Source of the DNA: an uncultured Lachnospiraceae bacterium
GTDB lineage: Bacteria; Bacillota; Clostridia; Lachnospirales; Lachnospiraceae
NCBI GenBank assembly: GCA_945919075.1
Contig: CAMEIX010000006.1
Coordinates: forward strand, 1 to 64,000
DNA length: 64,000 nucleotides
Direction of reading: 5' to 3'
In this document: positions 43,768 to 53,279 of the stretch, one piece after another
Numbering within the stretch: the first letter of the stretch is position 1
Layout of the letters: each line of letters starts with the position of its first letter
Program-made: the position numbers and the translations under genes
The notes under the pieces: generated by a model
Databases searched by the model: none
Told to the model about the DNA's origin: nothing
What the model saw: the letters and a program-made list of their open reading frames with translations, nothing else

Positions 43768-45041
43768 AGGTACTGATCGTAGGCGGCGGTGGCAGGGAAC
43801 ATGCTATTGCAGTCAGCATGAAAAAAAGCAAAAGAGTGGATAAGATTTACTGTGTACCCGGCAATGCGGGGATTGCAGGCATAGCAGAATGTGAACCCGG
43901 GATAGGGGTTATGGAATTTGATAAAATCATAGCGTATGCAAAGGAAAAACAGGTGGATCTTGTTTTTGTGGCGCCCGATGATCCTCTCGTGGGTGGCCTT
44001 GTGGACGAACTTAAGGCGGCCGGCATCAGAACCTTCGGACCGGATAAAAAGGCAGCCATACTGGAGGGAAGTAAGGCTTTTTCCAAAGACCTTATGAAAA
44101 AATACAATATTCCCACCGCTAACTATGAAACTTTTGATGATCCCGAAAAAGCACTGGCTTATCTGGAAACTGCGGAAATGCCCATTGTACTGAAGGCAGA
44201 CGGTCTGGCACTGGGAAAGGGTGTTTTAATCTGCAATACTTTGGAAGAGGCAAAAGCCGGCGTGAAAGAAATTATGCTGGACAAGCACTTTGGCAGTGCC
44301 GGAAATCGTATGGTTATTGAAGAATTTATGACCGGACGCGAAGTTTCCGTTCTTTCCTTCGTAGATGGCAAAACCATTAAGCCCATGACAAGTGCGCAGG
44401 ATCATAAGCGCGCAAAGGATGGGGATGAGGGACTTAATACCGGTGGTATGGGAAATTTTTCACCCAGTCCTTTTTATACCGAAGAAGTGGATGAATTCTG
44501 TAAGAAGTATATTTATCAGCCCACCGTGGATGCCATGGCAAAGGAAGGCAGGGAATTTAAAGGGGTCATCTTCTTTGGATTAATGCTTACTCCCAAGGGC
44601 CCCCGTGTACTGGAGTACAACGCAAGATTCGGGGATCCGGAAGCGCAGGTTGTGCTTTGCAGAATGGAAAATGATATTATGGATGTCATTGATGCCTGTA
44701 TCGACGGCACTCTGGATCAGGTGGATTTGAAATTTGAAGATAACGCGGCTGTCTGCGTGGTGCTTGCAAGCGACGGTTATCCTGTAAAATATGAAAAAGG
44801 TTTTGAAATTACGGGTCTTGAAAATTTTGAAGGTAAGGAAGATTACTATTGCTTCCATGCCGGAAGTAAATTTGATGCCGATGGAAAGATTGTGACAAAC
44901 GGTGGGCGTGTACTTGGCGTTACCGCTAAGGGTGCAACCCTGAAGGAAGCAAGAAAGAAAGCCTATGATGCCGTGGAATGGGTAGATTTCGCAAATAAGT
45001 ACATGAGGCACGACATCGGAAAAGCAATTGATGAAGCTTAG
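43764..45041 (+). CDS. purD: phosphoribosylamine-glycine ligase
   Basis: 425 residues with 'LIVGGGGREHAIA' (3-15), the ATP-grasp domain 'IVLKADGLALGKGV', 'DHKRAKDGDEGLNTGGMG' and 'LEYNARFGDPEAQVVL'. It joins glycine to phosphoribosylamine. It is the last gene of the purE-M-N-D operon; no terminator is seen before the next gene. Confidence 0.96.
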   Translation: MKVLIVGGGGREHAIAVSMKKSKRVDKIYCVPGNAGIAGIAECEPGIGVMEFDKIIAYAKEKQVDLVFVAPDDPLVGGLVDELKAAGIRTFGPDKKAAILEGSKAFSKDLMKKYNIPTANYETFDDPEKALAYLETAEMPIVLKADGLALGKGVLICNTLEEAKAGVKEIMLDKHFGSAGNRMVIEEFMTGREVSVLSFVDGKTIKPMTSAQDHKRAKDGDEGLNTGGMGNFSPSPFYTEEVDEFCKKYIYQPTVDAMAKEGREFKGVIFFGLMLTPKGPRVLEYNARFGDPEAQVVLCRMENDIMDVIDACIDGTLDQVDLKFEDNAAVCVVLASDGYPVKYEKGFEITGLENFEGKEDYYCFHAGSKFDADGKIVTNGGRVLGVTAKGATLKEARKKAYDAVEWVDFANKYMRHDIGKAIDEA

Positions 45042-45075
45042 TGATTTCAAATCAAATACGGGAGGGAACAAAGAG

Positions 45076-46440
45076 ATGAAAATTTTTAAAATAAGAAATA
45101 CTATGATGAGTATTCTTTGTCTGGCGTTGCTTCTGATTCTGGCACCGGCAATGAATGCAAATGCACAGACAGAAGGTACCGTCACCGCATCTTCCGCCAA
45201 TATCCGTACCAGTGCCGATGCAGACAGTACGGCAATGGCAAGTGTATTAAATGGTGCAAAGCTTACAATCTTAGATGAAGTGACCGGAGCAGACGGACAG
45301 ATCTGGTACAAAGTAGAAGTAGACCCGGAAAGATATGGGTATGTAAGAAGTGATCTTGTTACAAAGAAAGGAGAGGTTGCCTCCAATACCGGAACCTCAA
45401 CTATAACAAATGAAGGAGTTACCGCTGTGCAGCCTATCAGTGCATCCGTAACAGGGGATGCCGTAAAAGTAAGAGCCGATGCTTCCACAAGCAGTTCACA
45501 GGTAACTACCATAGGAAAAGATGTGGTATTTACTGTAAATGGTACCAAAACAAACGGTAGTGAAACCTGGTATCAGGTCAGTTTTGTGAATAACGGAGCA
45601 GAGGTAAATGGCTTTATCCGTTCCGATCTTGTGAAACTTTCCGGCGAATTACAGACTCCTACCGTTACGACACCGGATACTCCCGCAGAAGAGCCCGGCG
45701 ATGGCGATACGGAAGGCGACAGTGCTTATGCAGCATATGAAGTTACCGCCGTTGGCGAGACCTGGTATCTGTTAGATAACATCAATGGGAAAAAATATCC
45801 CATCCAGAAGATGCTTACCGAGGCAGAGGAAAATGCAGAGAAACTTACTTTGGCACAGAAAAAGGTTTCCAAACAGAAGGGAACTATCGTTATTTTGATC
45901 ATTATCCTGCTGATTATTATCCTTGGAATTGCTTTCCTGGCATTCAAATTAAAGGATATGATGGATGACGGCGCTTTTGATTTTGGAGGTGGCAAAAAGC
46001 CTCAAAACAACGGACGCAGTCAGACAGGCAGGAATCCTAATACAAGACCTGCAGGTGCAAGAAATACCGCAACAGGCGCAAACAGAACCGGCAACAGTAA
46101 CGGCAGACCTGCAAATAATAATGGTAAACCGGCAAACAATAACGGCAGACCGGCCACTCGTTCCATGAACGGTACGGCAACCAAACCGGCCACACAGGCT
46201 GTGAAACCTGCCGGCGCAAGACCGGTCAGTGCAACGGTAGAGGATGTTAAAAATTCCGTACAGTCTGCAACAGGATTTCCGCCTACCGAAAAACAGATTG
46301 AAGAAGAATCTAAAAAGACTGTAGAAGAATTAGAAAAGAAAATGAAGGAAGACTCCTCCACAAAGAAAAGACAGTCTAAAAATTTCATGGAAGATGATGA
46401 ATTTGCATTTGAATTCTTAAATTGGGAAGATGAAGAATAG
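45076..46440 (+). CDS. secreted or surface SH3-domain protein with a membrane segment
   Basis: 454 residues from ATG 45076 (GGGAGGG before it). A signal peptide (to 'NANAQTEG') leads to two bacterial SH3 domains (VTASSANIRTSADADS... and VTGDAVKVRADASTSS...), then a Pro/Glu linker, a membrane segment (VILIIILLIIILGIAFLAF) and a 130-residue Asn/Pro/Arg-rich tail. SH3 domains of this kind bind cell wall. With the segment in the middle, the tail probably lies in the cytoplasm. No enzyme domain is present. Confidence 0.75.
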   Translation: MKIFKIRNTMMSILCLALLLILAPAMNANAQTEGTVTASSANIRTSADADSTAMASVLNGAKLTILDEVTGADGQIWYKVEVDPERYGYVRSDLVTKKGEVASNTGTSTITNEGVTAVQPISASVTGDAVKVRADASTSSSQVTTIGKDVVFTVNGTKTNGSETWYQVSFVNNGAEVNGFIRSDLVKLSGELQTPTVTTPDTPAEEPGDGDTEGDSAYAAYEVTAVGETWYLLDNINGKKYPIQKMLTEAEENAEKLTLAQKKVSKQKGTIVILIIILLIIILGIAFLAFKLKDMMDDGAFDFGGGKKPQNNGRSQTGRNPNTRPAGARNTATGANRTGNSNGRPANNNGKPANNNGRPATRSMNGTATKPATQAVKPAGARPVSATVEDVKNSVQSATGFPPTEKQIEEESKKTVEELEKKMKEDSSTKKRQSKNFMEDDEFAFEFLNWEDEE

Positions 46441-46483
46441 ACTGCATATTATTATGGGAAAGTCGGTTTTACGAGGTAGATAA

Positions 46484-48157
46484 ATGGTACTGAAAGAAAA
46501 AACAATTGAAAAGTTTTATAGGGAAATTTATAAGCCGGCTTTTTCCATGGAAGAATTTATAGACCGCATGGAAGGGTGCTTTAGGGGGATTGCGGAAGAA
46601 CTGTCCTTGGCAAAAATGGAGTGCGTATTAAATGCAGAAAAAACCATGTTACGGAATCCGGTGGTAAATGGTGTTAAGGTATTTTATGACAGCTATAAAC
46701 CGCTTGGCGAAAGCTTCAGTATGCATTATGTGAACGGGGACGGCAGTAGATTGGATATACTGTTTTATGCCGAGAAAGGACATGTATTTACGGAGGAGGA
46801 GAAGAGTTGTATTCCTTTGATTTCGAATCCTCTGTATACCATATTAAGTTACATTACAATCCGTAACCTGTTAGAGCGTGCTGTAAATATGGATCTTGCT
46901 GTCGGGGTATCCAATCTGACGGCATTTGATAAACATGTGGATAGTTTGATTCAAGAGAAAAGGATTGAGAATTATCATGCCGCATACCTGAATATTCATA
47001 ATTTTAAGTATGTGAATCGTGTCCTTACTTATCATGGCGGAAACGAGGTTTTAAGAATATTTGCGGAAGAGATACAGAAAAGCCTGCGGTCGGATGAGAT
47101 GATTGCCAGACTCGGAGGAGACAATTTTGTGGTTCTTGTCCGCAATGAAAATGTGGATGATTTCTGTAATCTGGTTCGCAATATTCATATAGACTATGAA
47201 CAGAATGAGAAGAGGTATCAGTTTGAACTGACGGTTACTATGGGTGTCAGCCATATGCAGACAGTATCCGATATGGGTGATATTATGCTTCGGGTAAGTG
47301 TGGCATATCAGAAGGCGCGTGAGAAAAAAAGCGGTGGGTTTGCCTTTTATACCGATGAAATTCTACAGTCTGTTATGAAAGAGAAAGAAATCATTGCCTG
47401 TTTTGAAAGAGCACTTGCCGCGAAGGAGTTTGTTGTTTATTATCAGCCCAAAATCATGACTGTCGGAAGTATCATAAATGGTGCGGAAGCTTTAGTGCGA
47501 TGGAATAAAGACGGGAAAGTGGTTTCGCCCGGGGAATTCATTCCGGTATTAGAAAAAGACGGAAGTGTCTGCAAACTGGATTTCTATGTGCTGGAAACTG
47601 TCTGTCAGTTCTTAAAAGAATTGCAGGATGAAGGGTCTCCACTTATTAAGATTTCGGTTAATTTTTCCAAATGTCACATGGAAAATGAATCTCTGGCGCA
47701 GGATATCAGTGATGTAATTAACCGGTATGGAATTCCACATCAGTATATCGAAATTGAACTTACGGAGAGTGAGGATTTTGATGACTATGCAGTTATTGCA
47801 AGAGTTGTAAACAGTCTGAGGGCAGAGGGTATCTATACTTCCATAGATGATTTTGGAACCGGATTTTCTTCGTTGAATCTGCTCAGACTGATTCAAGTAG
47901 ACCTGTTAAAGATTGACCGTGCATTCATTCCCATGGATGAGGAGTTCGAGAGAAGATTCCGGGATTTGGTTATGTTCAAAAACATTGTCCGGATGGCGAA
48001 GGAGCTTGGTATCCAGATTGTTGCGGAGGGAGTGGAGACCAAGGAACAGTATGATTATATCAGTACCACCGGTTGTGATATGATTCAAGGATATTATTTT
48101 GATAAACCGCTCCCGAAGGATGAATTCTTAAAAAAATTAAAGATAGGAAAATACTAA
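46484..48157 (+). CDS. GGDEF/EAL protein, probably a c-di-GMP phosphodiesterase
   Basis: 557 residues. A helical N-terminal part of about 130 residues is followed by a GGDEF domain with the degenerate motif GGDNF and an EAL domain. The EAL side keeps GAEALVRW, EIELTES, and IDDFGTGFSSL, so phosphodiesterase activity is likely. The cyclase half lacks the usual catalytic Glu and is probably a sensor or inactive. No membrane segments are seen. Together with the HD-GYP gene at 10737 it suggests c-di-GMP signalling in this cell. Confidence 0.85.
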   Translation: MVLKEKTIEKFYREIYKPAFSMEEFIDRMEGCFRGIAEELSLAKMECVLNAEKTMLRNPVVNGVKVFYDSYKPLGESFSMHYVNGDGSRLDILFYAEKGHVFTEEEKSCIPLISNPLYTILSYITIRNLLERAVNMDLAVGVSNLTAFDKHVDSLIQEKRIENYHAAYLNIHNFKYVNRVLTYHGGNEVLRIFAEEIQKSLRSDEMIARLGGDNFVVLVRNENVDDFCNLVRNIHIDYEQNEKRYQFELTVTMGVSHMQTVSDMGDIMLRVSVAYQKAREKKSGGFAFYTDEILQSVMKEKEIIACFERALAAKEFVVYYQPKIMTVGSIINGAEALVRWNKDGKVVSPGEFIPVLEKDGSVCKLDFYVLETVCQFLKELQDEGSPLIKISVNFSKCHMENESLAQDISDVINRYGIPHQYIEIELTESEDFDDYAVIARVVNSLRAEGIYTSIDDFGTGFSSLNLLRLIQVDLLKIDRAFIPMDEEFERRFRDLVMFKNIVRMAKELGIQIVAEGVETKEQYDYISTTGCDMIQGYYFDKPLPKDEFLKKLKIGKY

Positions 48158-48200
48158 GTAACAAGGTATTTGGTATTGAGTTTAGAGACAGAAGATAAGG

Positions 48201-48232
48201 GAGTCAAAAGGGACGTTTTTTGACTCTCTTTC
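48201..48232 (+). terminator. terminator after the GGDEF/EAL gene
   Basis: GAGTCAAAA (48201-48209) pairs with TTTTGACTC (48218-48226), followed by T-rich sequence. The central GGGACGTTT resembles part of the palindrome at 38039. Confidence 0.65.
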
Positions 48233-48267
48233 TATTTCTTAAAAAAACATAAACCGGCATCAAACAA

Positions 48268-48295
48268 TTGACGGAAATTCTATTTGTGATAATAT
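48268..48295 (+). promoter_or_regulatory. promoter of the gntR-clpC pair
   Basis: TTGACG (48268-48273) and TAATAT (48290-48295) are 16 bases apart, 33 bases before the GntR start. Confidence 0.65.
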
Positions 48296-48328
48296 GAGTA
48301 TAACAGGGAAGGAAGGAGCGGATGCCGG

Positions 48329-48706
48329 ATGATTATAGAGATTGATTTTAACAGTGATGAGGCACTGTATATGCAATTACGCAATCAGATCATTTTGGGC
48401 ATTGCTACTTCCCGGTTTCATGTTGGGGAACAGTTGCCCTCAGTCAGACAGTTGGCAGAGGAAATCGGTATCAATATGCACACGGTAAATAAAGCCTATA
48501 CCTTACTCAAACAGGAGGGATATGTGAAGGTGGACAGACGCCGCGGTGCCGTGATAGCAATCGATGTGGACAGACTGGAAACACTTGCGCAGCTTCAGGA
48601 TGAATTAAGGGTGATTCTTGCAAAGAGCATCTGCAAGAATATTTCCAAGGAAGAGGTGCATGCTTTAATTGATGAAATATATGAGGATTATGGAGGACAT
48701 TTTTAA
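48329..48706 (+). CDS. GntR family regulator (YtrA type)
   Basis: 125 residues: a winged helix at the N-terminus ('GEQLPSVRQLAEEIGINMHTVNKAY') and a short C-terminal helical part with no ligand domain, as in the YtrA subgroup. Its last base is the first of clpC, so the two genes are translationally coupled. In Bacillus clpC is under CtsR; here this regulator stands in that place. The target operator is not identified. Confidence 0.85.
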   Translation: MIIEIDFNSDEALYMQLRNQIILGIATSRFHVGEQLPSVRQLAEEIGINMHTVNKAYTLLKQEGYVKVDRRRGAVIAIDVDRLETLAQLQDELRVILAKSICKNISKEEVHALIDEIYEDYGGHF

Positions 48707-51147
48707 TGCAGCAGCAGTTTACAAATAAAGCGAAAGCCGCATTACTTTTAGCAGAGAAGGTAGCTAAAAAACTTCACCAGGGTTATGTGGGGACCGAACA
48801 TATTCTGGTGGGCTTGATGCAGGAGAAAACCGGCGTTGCCGCCAAGGTGCTTTTTGATAATGGTGTGGATGAGATGCAGGTCATGGATATGATCCGGGAT
48901 CTTTTGGCACTTGATAATGCCATTGCACTCAAGGATAAGGAAACCTATTCTCCGAGAGCCATGAAGGTGCTTGAGGATGCACACAAATTAGCAGAACGTT
49001 TTAAGGAAAAGGCAACGGGTACGGAGCATATTTTAATGGCATTAATCCGGGAAGGGGAGAATGTTGCGGTTCGACTTCTTAATACCCTGGGAGTATCCAC
49101 GCAGAAGTTGTATGTGGATCTTTTGATTGCCATCGGCGAGGACGGCGGACTCTATAAGGAGGATCTCGCAAAGAACAGGCAGAATAAAAAGGGAACAGCT
49201 ATGCTGGAACAGTACAGCAGGGACCTTACTGCACTGGCTAAGGATGGAAAACTGGACCCTGTAATCGGAAGAGAAGAGGAAATCAAGAGAGTGATCCAGA
49301 TATTGAGCAGGCGTACCAAAAATAATCCCTGCTTAATCGGTGAGCCCGGTGTCGGAAAGACAGCGGTAGTGGAGGGGCTTGCACTCCACATCGTATCCGG
49401 GGATGTTCCCTTTACCGTAAAAAATAAGCGTGTGCTTACTTTGGATCTTTCCGCTATGGTTGCGGGAAGCAAGTACCGCGGCGAATTTGAGGAACGTATA
49501 AAGAAAGTGGTCAGGGAGGTAATCGAGGATGGCAATGTAATTCTCTTTTTGGATGAACTGCATACCATCATCGGTGCCGGAGGAGCAGAAGGAGCAATCG
49601 ATGCATCCAACATTCTGAAGCCTTCCCTTGCCCGTGGTGAGATTCAGTTAATCGGTGCCACAACCATTGCTGAATATCGTAAATATGTGGAAAAGGATGC
49701 AGCGCTTGAACGCAGATTCCAGCCGGTGAATGTTGAGGAGCCCGATACTGAGGCAGCAGTGGAAATCCTTAGGGGTATCAAATCCCGCTATGAAGAACAT
49801 CATAATGTAACGATTTCAGATGAGGCGATTGTGGCTGCCGTGAAATTATCCAACCGTTACATCAATGACCGTAATCTGCCTGATAAAGCCATTGACCTGA
49901 TTGACGAGGCAGCGGCACAGGTCAGACTTACAACGGTAAAATTGCCGGAAAAACTGACGGAAATGCTGGAACAGATTGAGAAGATGGACCGGCAGATAGA
50001 GCGTTCTCTGCGTATGGATAATTTCGAACAGGCCGGAGAAATTAAGCGGAATCAGGAAGAACTGATTCAGAAGTATGAACGGCAGAGAGAACGGTTTGAA
50101 AAGCAGAATGAACAAAAGGTATATGTAGTGGGGGAAGAGGAAGTCGCAAGAGTGGTTTCTCTTTGGACCAAGATTCCTCTGAATAAGATTGCAGAAAAAG
50201 AAAGCGAAAGGCTTTTGAAACTGGAAAATACCCTTCATAAACGTGTTATCGGGCAGGAGGAGGCAGTTTGTGCCGTTGCCAAAGCTATGCGGCGCGGCCG
50301 TGTGGGACTGAAGGACCCGGCCAGACCAACAGGGTCGTTTCTGTTTTTAGGTCCTACCGGTGTAGGAAAAACGGAGTTGTGCAAGGCCCTTGCAGAAGCT
50401 ATGTTTGGCTCTGAAAATGCCCTGATTCGTGTGGATATGTCGGAATATATGGAAGGGCATTCCGTTTCCAAAATGATTGGATCCCCTCCGGGATATGTGG
50501 GATTCGAGGAGGGTGGCCAGTTGTCGGAAAAGGTTCGCAGAAACCCTTATTCCGTAGTCCTTTTCGACGAAATAGAAAAGGCCCATCCGGATGTCTTTAA
50601 TATTCTGTTACAGGTTTTGGATGACGGACATATTACGGACTCTAAGGGGCGAAAGGTCAGCTTTAAGAACACCGTACTGATTATGACAAGCAATGCCGGC
50701 GCCCAGAGAATTGTCGATCCCAAAAATCTTGGATTTGCAGCAGAAAGCAGCGAGAAGAAAGACTATGAAAAGATGAAGAGCAGCGTGATGGAAGAAGTGA
50801 AAAAGCTGTTCAAACCGGAATTTATTAATCGTATCGATGAGATTATTGTATTCCATCAGTTAAATGACGAAAACATGAAGTCCATTGTTACGCTGCTTGC
50901 AGACAATCTTTCCAAACGCTGTGAGAACCAGATGGATATCAAACTGAAACTGTCTCCGTCCTTAAAGGAGCATCTTGTAAAAAAATATGCCGACAAAAAG
51001 ATGGGGGCAAGGCCGCTTAAAAGGGCCATCCAGACGGTGATTGAAGACGAACTGGCGGAAGAAATCTTGAAAGGAAATGTGAAAAAGGGCGATCAGGTTA
51101 CCGTTGGTTATAAAGGAGAAAAGGTTACTTTTACGGTAAAAAATTAG
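48706..51147 (+). CDS. clpC: ATP-dependent Clp protease ATPase subunit ClpC
   Basis: 813 residues: two N-terminal repeats (to about 145), first AAA domain with GEPGVGKT near 210, a coiled-coil middle with UVR-like part (DNFEQAGEIKRNQEEL), second AAA domain with GPTGVGKT near 546, and a C-terminal domain. It unfolds proteins for ClpP. The mcsA and mcsB genes, which share the operon in Bacillus, are missing. The N-terminal repeats are the adaptor-binding type. Confidence 0.96.
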   Translation: MQQQFTNKAKAALLLAEKVAKKLHQGYVGTEHILVGLMQEKTGVAAKVLFDNGVDEMQVMDMIRDLLALDNAIALKDKETYSPRAMKVLEDAHKLAERFKEKATGTEHILMALIREGENVAVRLLNTLGVSTQKLYVDLLIAIGEDGGLYKEDLAKNRQNKKGTAMLEQYSRDLTALAKDGKLDPVIGREEEIKRVIQILSRRTKNNPCLIGEPGVGKTAVVEGLALHIVSGDVPFTVKNKRVLTLDLSAMVAGSKYRGEFEERIKKVVREVIEDGNVILFLDELHTIIGAGGAEGAIDASNILKPSLARGEIQLIGATTIAEYRKYVEKDAALERRFQPVNVEEPDTEAAVEILRGIKSRYEEHHNVTISDEAIVAAVKLSNRYINDRNLPDKAIDLIDEAAAQVRLTTVKLPEKLTEMLEQIEKMDRQIERSLRMDNFEQAGEIKRNQEELIQKYERQRERFEKQNEQKVYVVGEEEVARVVSLWTKIPLNKIAEKESERLLKLENTLHKRVIGQEEAVCAVAKAMRRGRVGLKDPARPTGSFLFLGPTGVGKTELCKALAEAMFGSENALIRVDMSEYMEGHSVSKMIGSPPGYVGFEEGGQLSEKVRRNPYSVVLFDEIEKAHPDVFNILLQVLDDGHITDSKGRKVSFKNTVLIMTSNAGAQRIVDPKNLGFAAESSEKKDYEKMKSSVMEEVKKLFKPEFINRIDEIIVFHQLNDENMKSIVTLLADNLSKRCENQMDIKLKLSPSLKEHLVKKYADKKMGARPLKRAIQTVIEDELAEEILKGNVKKGDQVTVGYKGEKVTFTVKN

Positions 51148-51248
51148 TTGCCTTTTCCGTGAAAAATTTGTAGAAAGAATTTCATAAATATATTATACTA
51201 TAGATATACGTTACGGGATGAGAAATCCTGAGGCAGGAGGAAGCACAA

Positions 51249-51659
51249 ATGGCAGTTATTGCAGAATTACTTCGTACAGAGAGCAATGGAGCAATCAGCT
51301 TTGGTAATCACACCTTAGCACAGAAGACCAAGAAAGAGGATACCTTTGCAGGGAATACCTACAAGGTCAAAACATTTAACGAAATCACCAAGCTTGAAAA
51401 GAATGAAATGTTTTTATATGAATCCGTTCCGGGAACCAGTGTTACCGGTCTTGTGGAAACGGAAGACGGTGTGGAGTTTATGGTAGAAGGTGCTGAGGAT
51501 GCACAGCTTACTCTCGGGCTGAAGGATGATACCGAATATGAGGTTATGATTGGCGGAGAGAGTGTGGGCAGAATGAGCACAGGTCTCGGCGGCAAATTAA
51601 GTCTCAGCGTAGAACTTGCAGGCGCAGGTGAAGTTGCAGTAAAGGTTGTACAGGCATAA
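51249..51659 (+). CDS. uncharacterised 136-residue protein next to radA
   Basis: A soluble, acidic, mostly beta-strand protein with 'YESVPGTSVTGLVETEDGVEF' and a Gly-rich end. Such proteins have been called endosialidase in some genomes, but nothing in the sequence supports this. The RBS GGCAGGAGG is strong. One base overlaps the radA start, so the two genes are coupled. Confidence 0.65.
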   Translation: MAVIAELLRTESNGAISFGNHTLAQKTKKEDTFAGNTYKVKTFNEITKLEKNEMFLYESVPGTSVTGLVETEDGVEFMVEGAEDAQLTLGLKDDTEYEVMIGGESVGRMSTGLGGKLSLSVELAGAGEVAVKVVQA

Positions 51660-53032
51660 TGACTAAAATTAAAAAAAGTACCGTTTTCTTCTGTAAGGAG
51701 TGCGGCTATGAATCTGCAAAATGGATGGGGCAATGTCCCGGTTGCAAGGAATGGAACAGTTTTGTGGAAGAGCCGGTGAGCACCCATGCGCTGAAGAAAA
51801 ACGGAAGCGGGAACAGCACAGTCAGTGGTACAGCGACTGTGCTGTCGCAGATTACAATGAAAGAAGAAGACCGGATAAGCACCGGTATGAAGGAACTTGA
51901 CAGGGTATTGGGAGGCGGCGTTGTGGCAGGCTCCCTTACTTTGGTGGGAGGAGATCCCGGAATCGGAAAATCCACCCTGCTTTTGCAGGTTTGCCGGAAT
52001 CTCTCCGATAGCGGACATAAGGTGCTGTATATTTCCGGAGAGGAATCCTTAAAGCAGATTAAGATGCGCGCCATGCGAATTGGCGAGTTTAGCGATAATC
52101 TGCTTTTATTATGCGAAACAAATCTTTCCATAATTGAACAGACCATTAAAGAACTGGAACCGAAGGTCGTGATTATTGATTCCATCCAGACGATGTACAG
52201 TGAAGAAGTGACCTCAGCTCCCGGCAGTGTATCCCAGGTGAGGGAATCCACCGGCATGTTTTTGCAGATGGCAAAGGGCCTTGGGGTCTCGATTTTTATC
52301 GTGGGCCATGTGACCAAGGAAGGTACCGTGGCAGGCCCCAGAGTTTTGGAGCATATGGTAGATACAGTGCTTTATTTTGAAGGGGACCGGTATGCATCCT
52401 ATCGGATACTTCGTGGCGTTAAGAACCGATTTGGTTCCACCAATGAGATTGGTGTTTTTGAAATGCGTGAGCAGGGACTTACCCAGGTGGCAAATCCTTC
52501 CGAATATATGTTAAGTGGAAGACCGGAAGATGCAGCCGGATGTGTTGTAGCCTGCACGGTGGAGGGTACCAGGCCGCTTATGGTGGAGTTGCAGGCACTT
52601 GTCTGCAACAGCAATTTCGGCATTCCGAGAAGACAGGCTACAGGAATGGATTTTAATCGTGTGAATCTTCTGATGGCAGTGCTGGAAAAAAGAGTTGGTG
52701 TACAAATCAGTAATTGCGATGCCTATGTCAATCTGGCAGGCGGTATGAAGATTCAGGAGCCTGCGGTGGATTTGGGTGTAGTAATGGCGATTATTTCCAG
52801 TTTCCGCAACCGGCCGATAGATGAGAAGACAGTTGTATTCGGAGAAGTGGGACTGAGCGGAGAGGTAAGAGCGGTAAGCCTTTCCGAACAGCGTCTGCAG
52901 GAAGCGAAGAAGCTGGGATTTACTACCTGTATAATGCCGAGGGCCAATGCAGATGCACTCCAGGATAAAGGGGACGATAAGATTAAGATCATCGGGGTGT
53001 CCAATGTACAGGAAGCGATTGAACTGATATAA
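51659..53032 (+). CDS. radA: DNA repair protein RadA
   Basis: 457 residues with an N-terminal zinc finger (CKECGYESAKWMGQCPGC), Walker A GDPGIGKST near 101, the RadA motif KNRFGSTNE near 258, and a Lon-like C-terminal domain. It helps branch migration in recombination. It is coupled with the small gene at 51249. Confidence 0.95.
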   Translation: MTKIKKSTVFFCKECGYESAKWMGQCPGCKEWNSFVEEPVSTHALKKNGSGNSTVSGTATVLSQITMKEEDRISTGMKELDRVLGGGVVAGSLTLVGGDPGIGKSTLLLQVCRNLSDSGHKVLYISGEESLKQIKMRAMRIGEFSDNLLLLCETNLSIIEQTIKELEPKVVIIDSIQTMYSEEVTSAPGSVSQVRESTGMFLQMAKGLGVSIFIVGHVTKEGTVAGPRVLEHMVDTVLYFEGDRYASYRILRGVKNRFGSTNEIGVFEMREQGLTQVANPSEYMLSGRPEDAAGCVVACTVEGTRPLMVELQALVCNSNFGIPRRQATGMDFNRVNLLMAVLEKRVGVQISNCDAYVNLAGGMKIQEPAVDLGVVMAIISSFRNRPIDEKTVVFGEVGLSGEVRAVSLSEQRLQEAKKLGFTTCIMPRANADALQDKGDDKIKIIGVSNVQEAIELI

Positions 53033-53045
53033 AATAAATCTACGA

Positions 53046-53075
53046 AAGCATCAGTAACGACTGGTGCTTTTCTTG
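53046..53075 (+). terminator. terminator after radA
   Basis: AAGCATCAGT (53046-53055) pairs with ACTGGTGCTT (53060-53069), with one mismatch-type pair, then TTTCTTGT. Confidence 0.7.
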
Positions 53076-53172
53076 TAGGATGAAGGATGGCATAATATTA
53101 TATATTGAAGTTTCCTGCTTGTCAAAGGATAAATTGGAAACTTGGTGCTTTTGAAGGTGGATAATTAATCCA

Positions 53173-53201
53173 TTTACAAAATACGAGCACATAGATACTA
53201 T
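53173..53201 (+). promoter_or_regulatory. promoter of the solute-binding lipoprotein gene
   Basis: TTTACA (53173-53178) and TACTAT (53196-53201) are 17 bases apart. Confidence 0.55.
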
Positions 53202-53216
53202 GTAAATACTATTTCC

Positions 53217-53257
53217 CGAGACTGTAAAGATACAGCGACCGTAGATTTACAGTCTCG
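53217..53257 (+). promoter_or_regulatory. leader hairpin before the lipoprotein gene
   Basis: CGAGACTGTAAA (53217-53228) pairs perfectly with TTTACAGTCTCG (53246-53257) around a 17-base loop, 23 bases before the ATG. There is no T run. It may be an operator or an mRNA stability or control hairpin. Confidence 0.5.
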
Positions 53258-53279
53258 TTGCTACTGCGAGGAAAATAAA

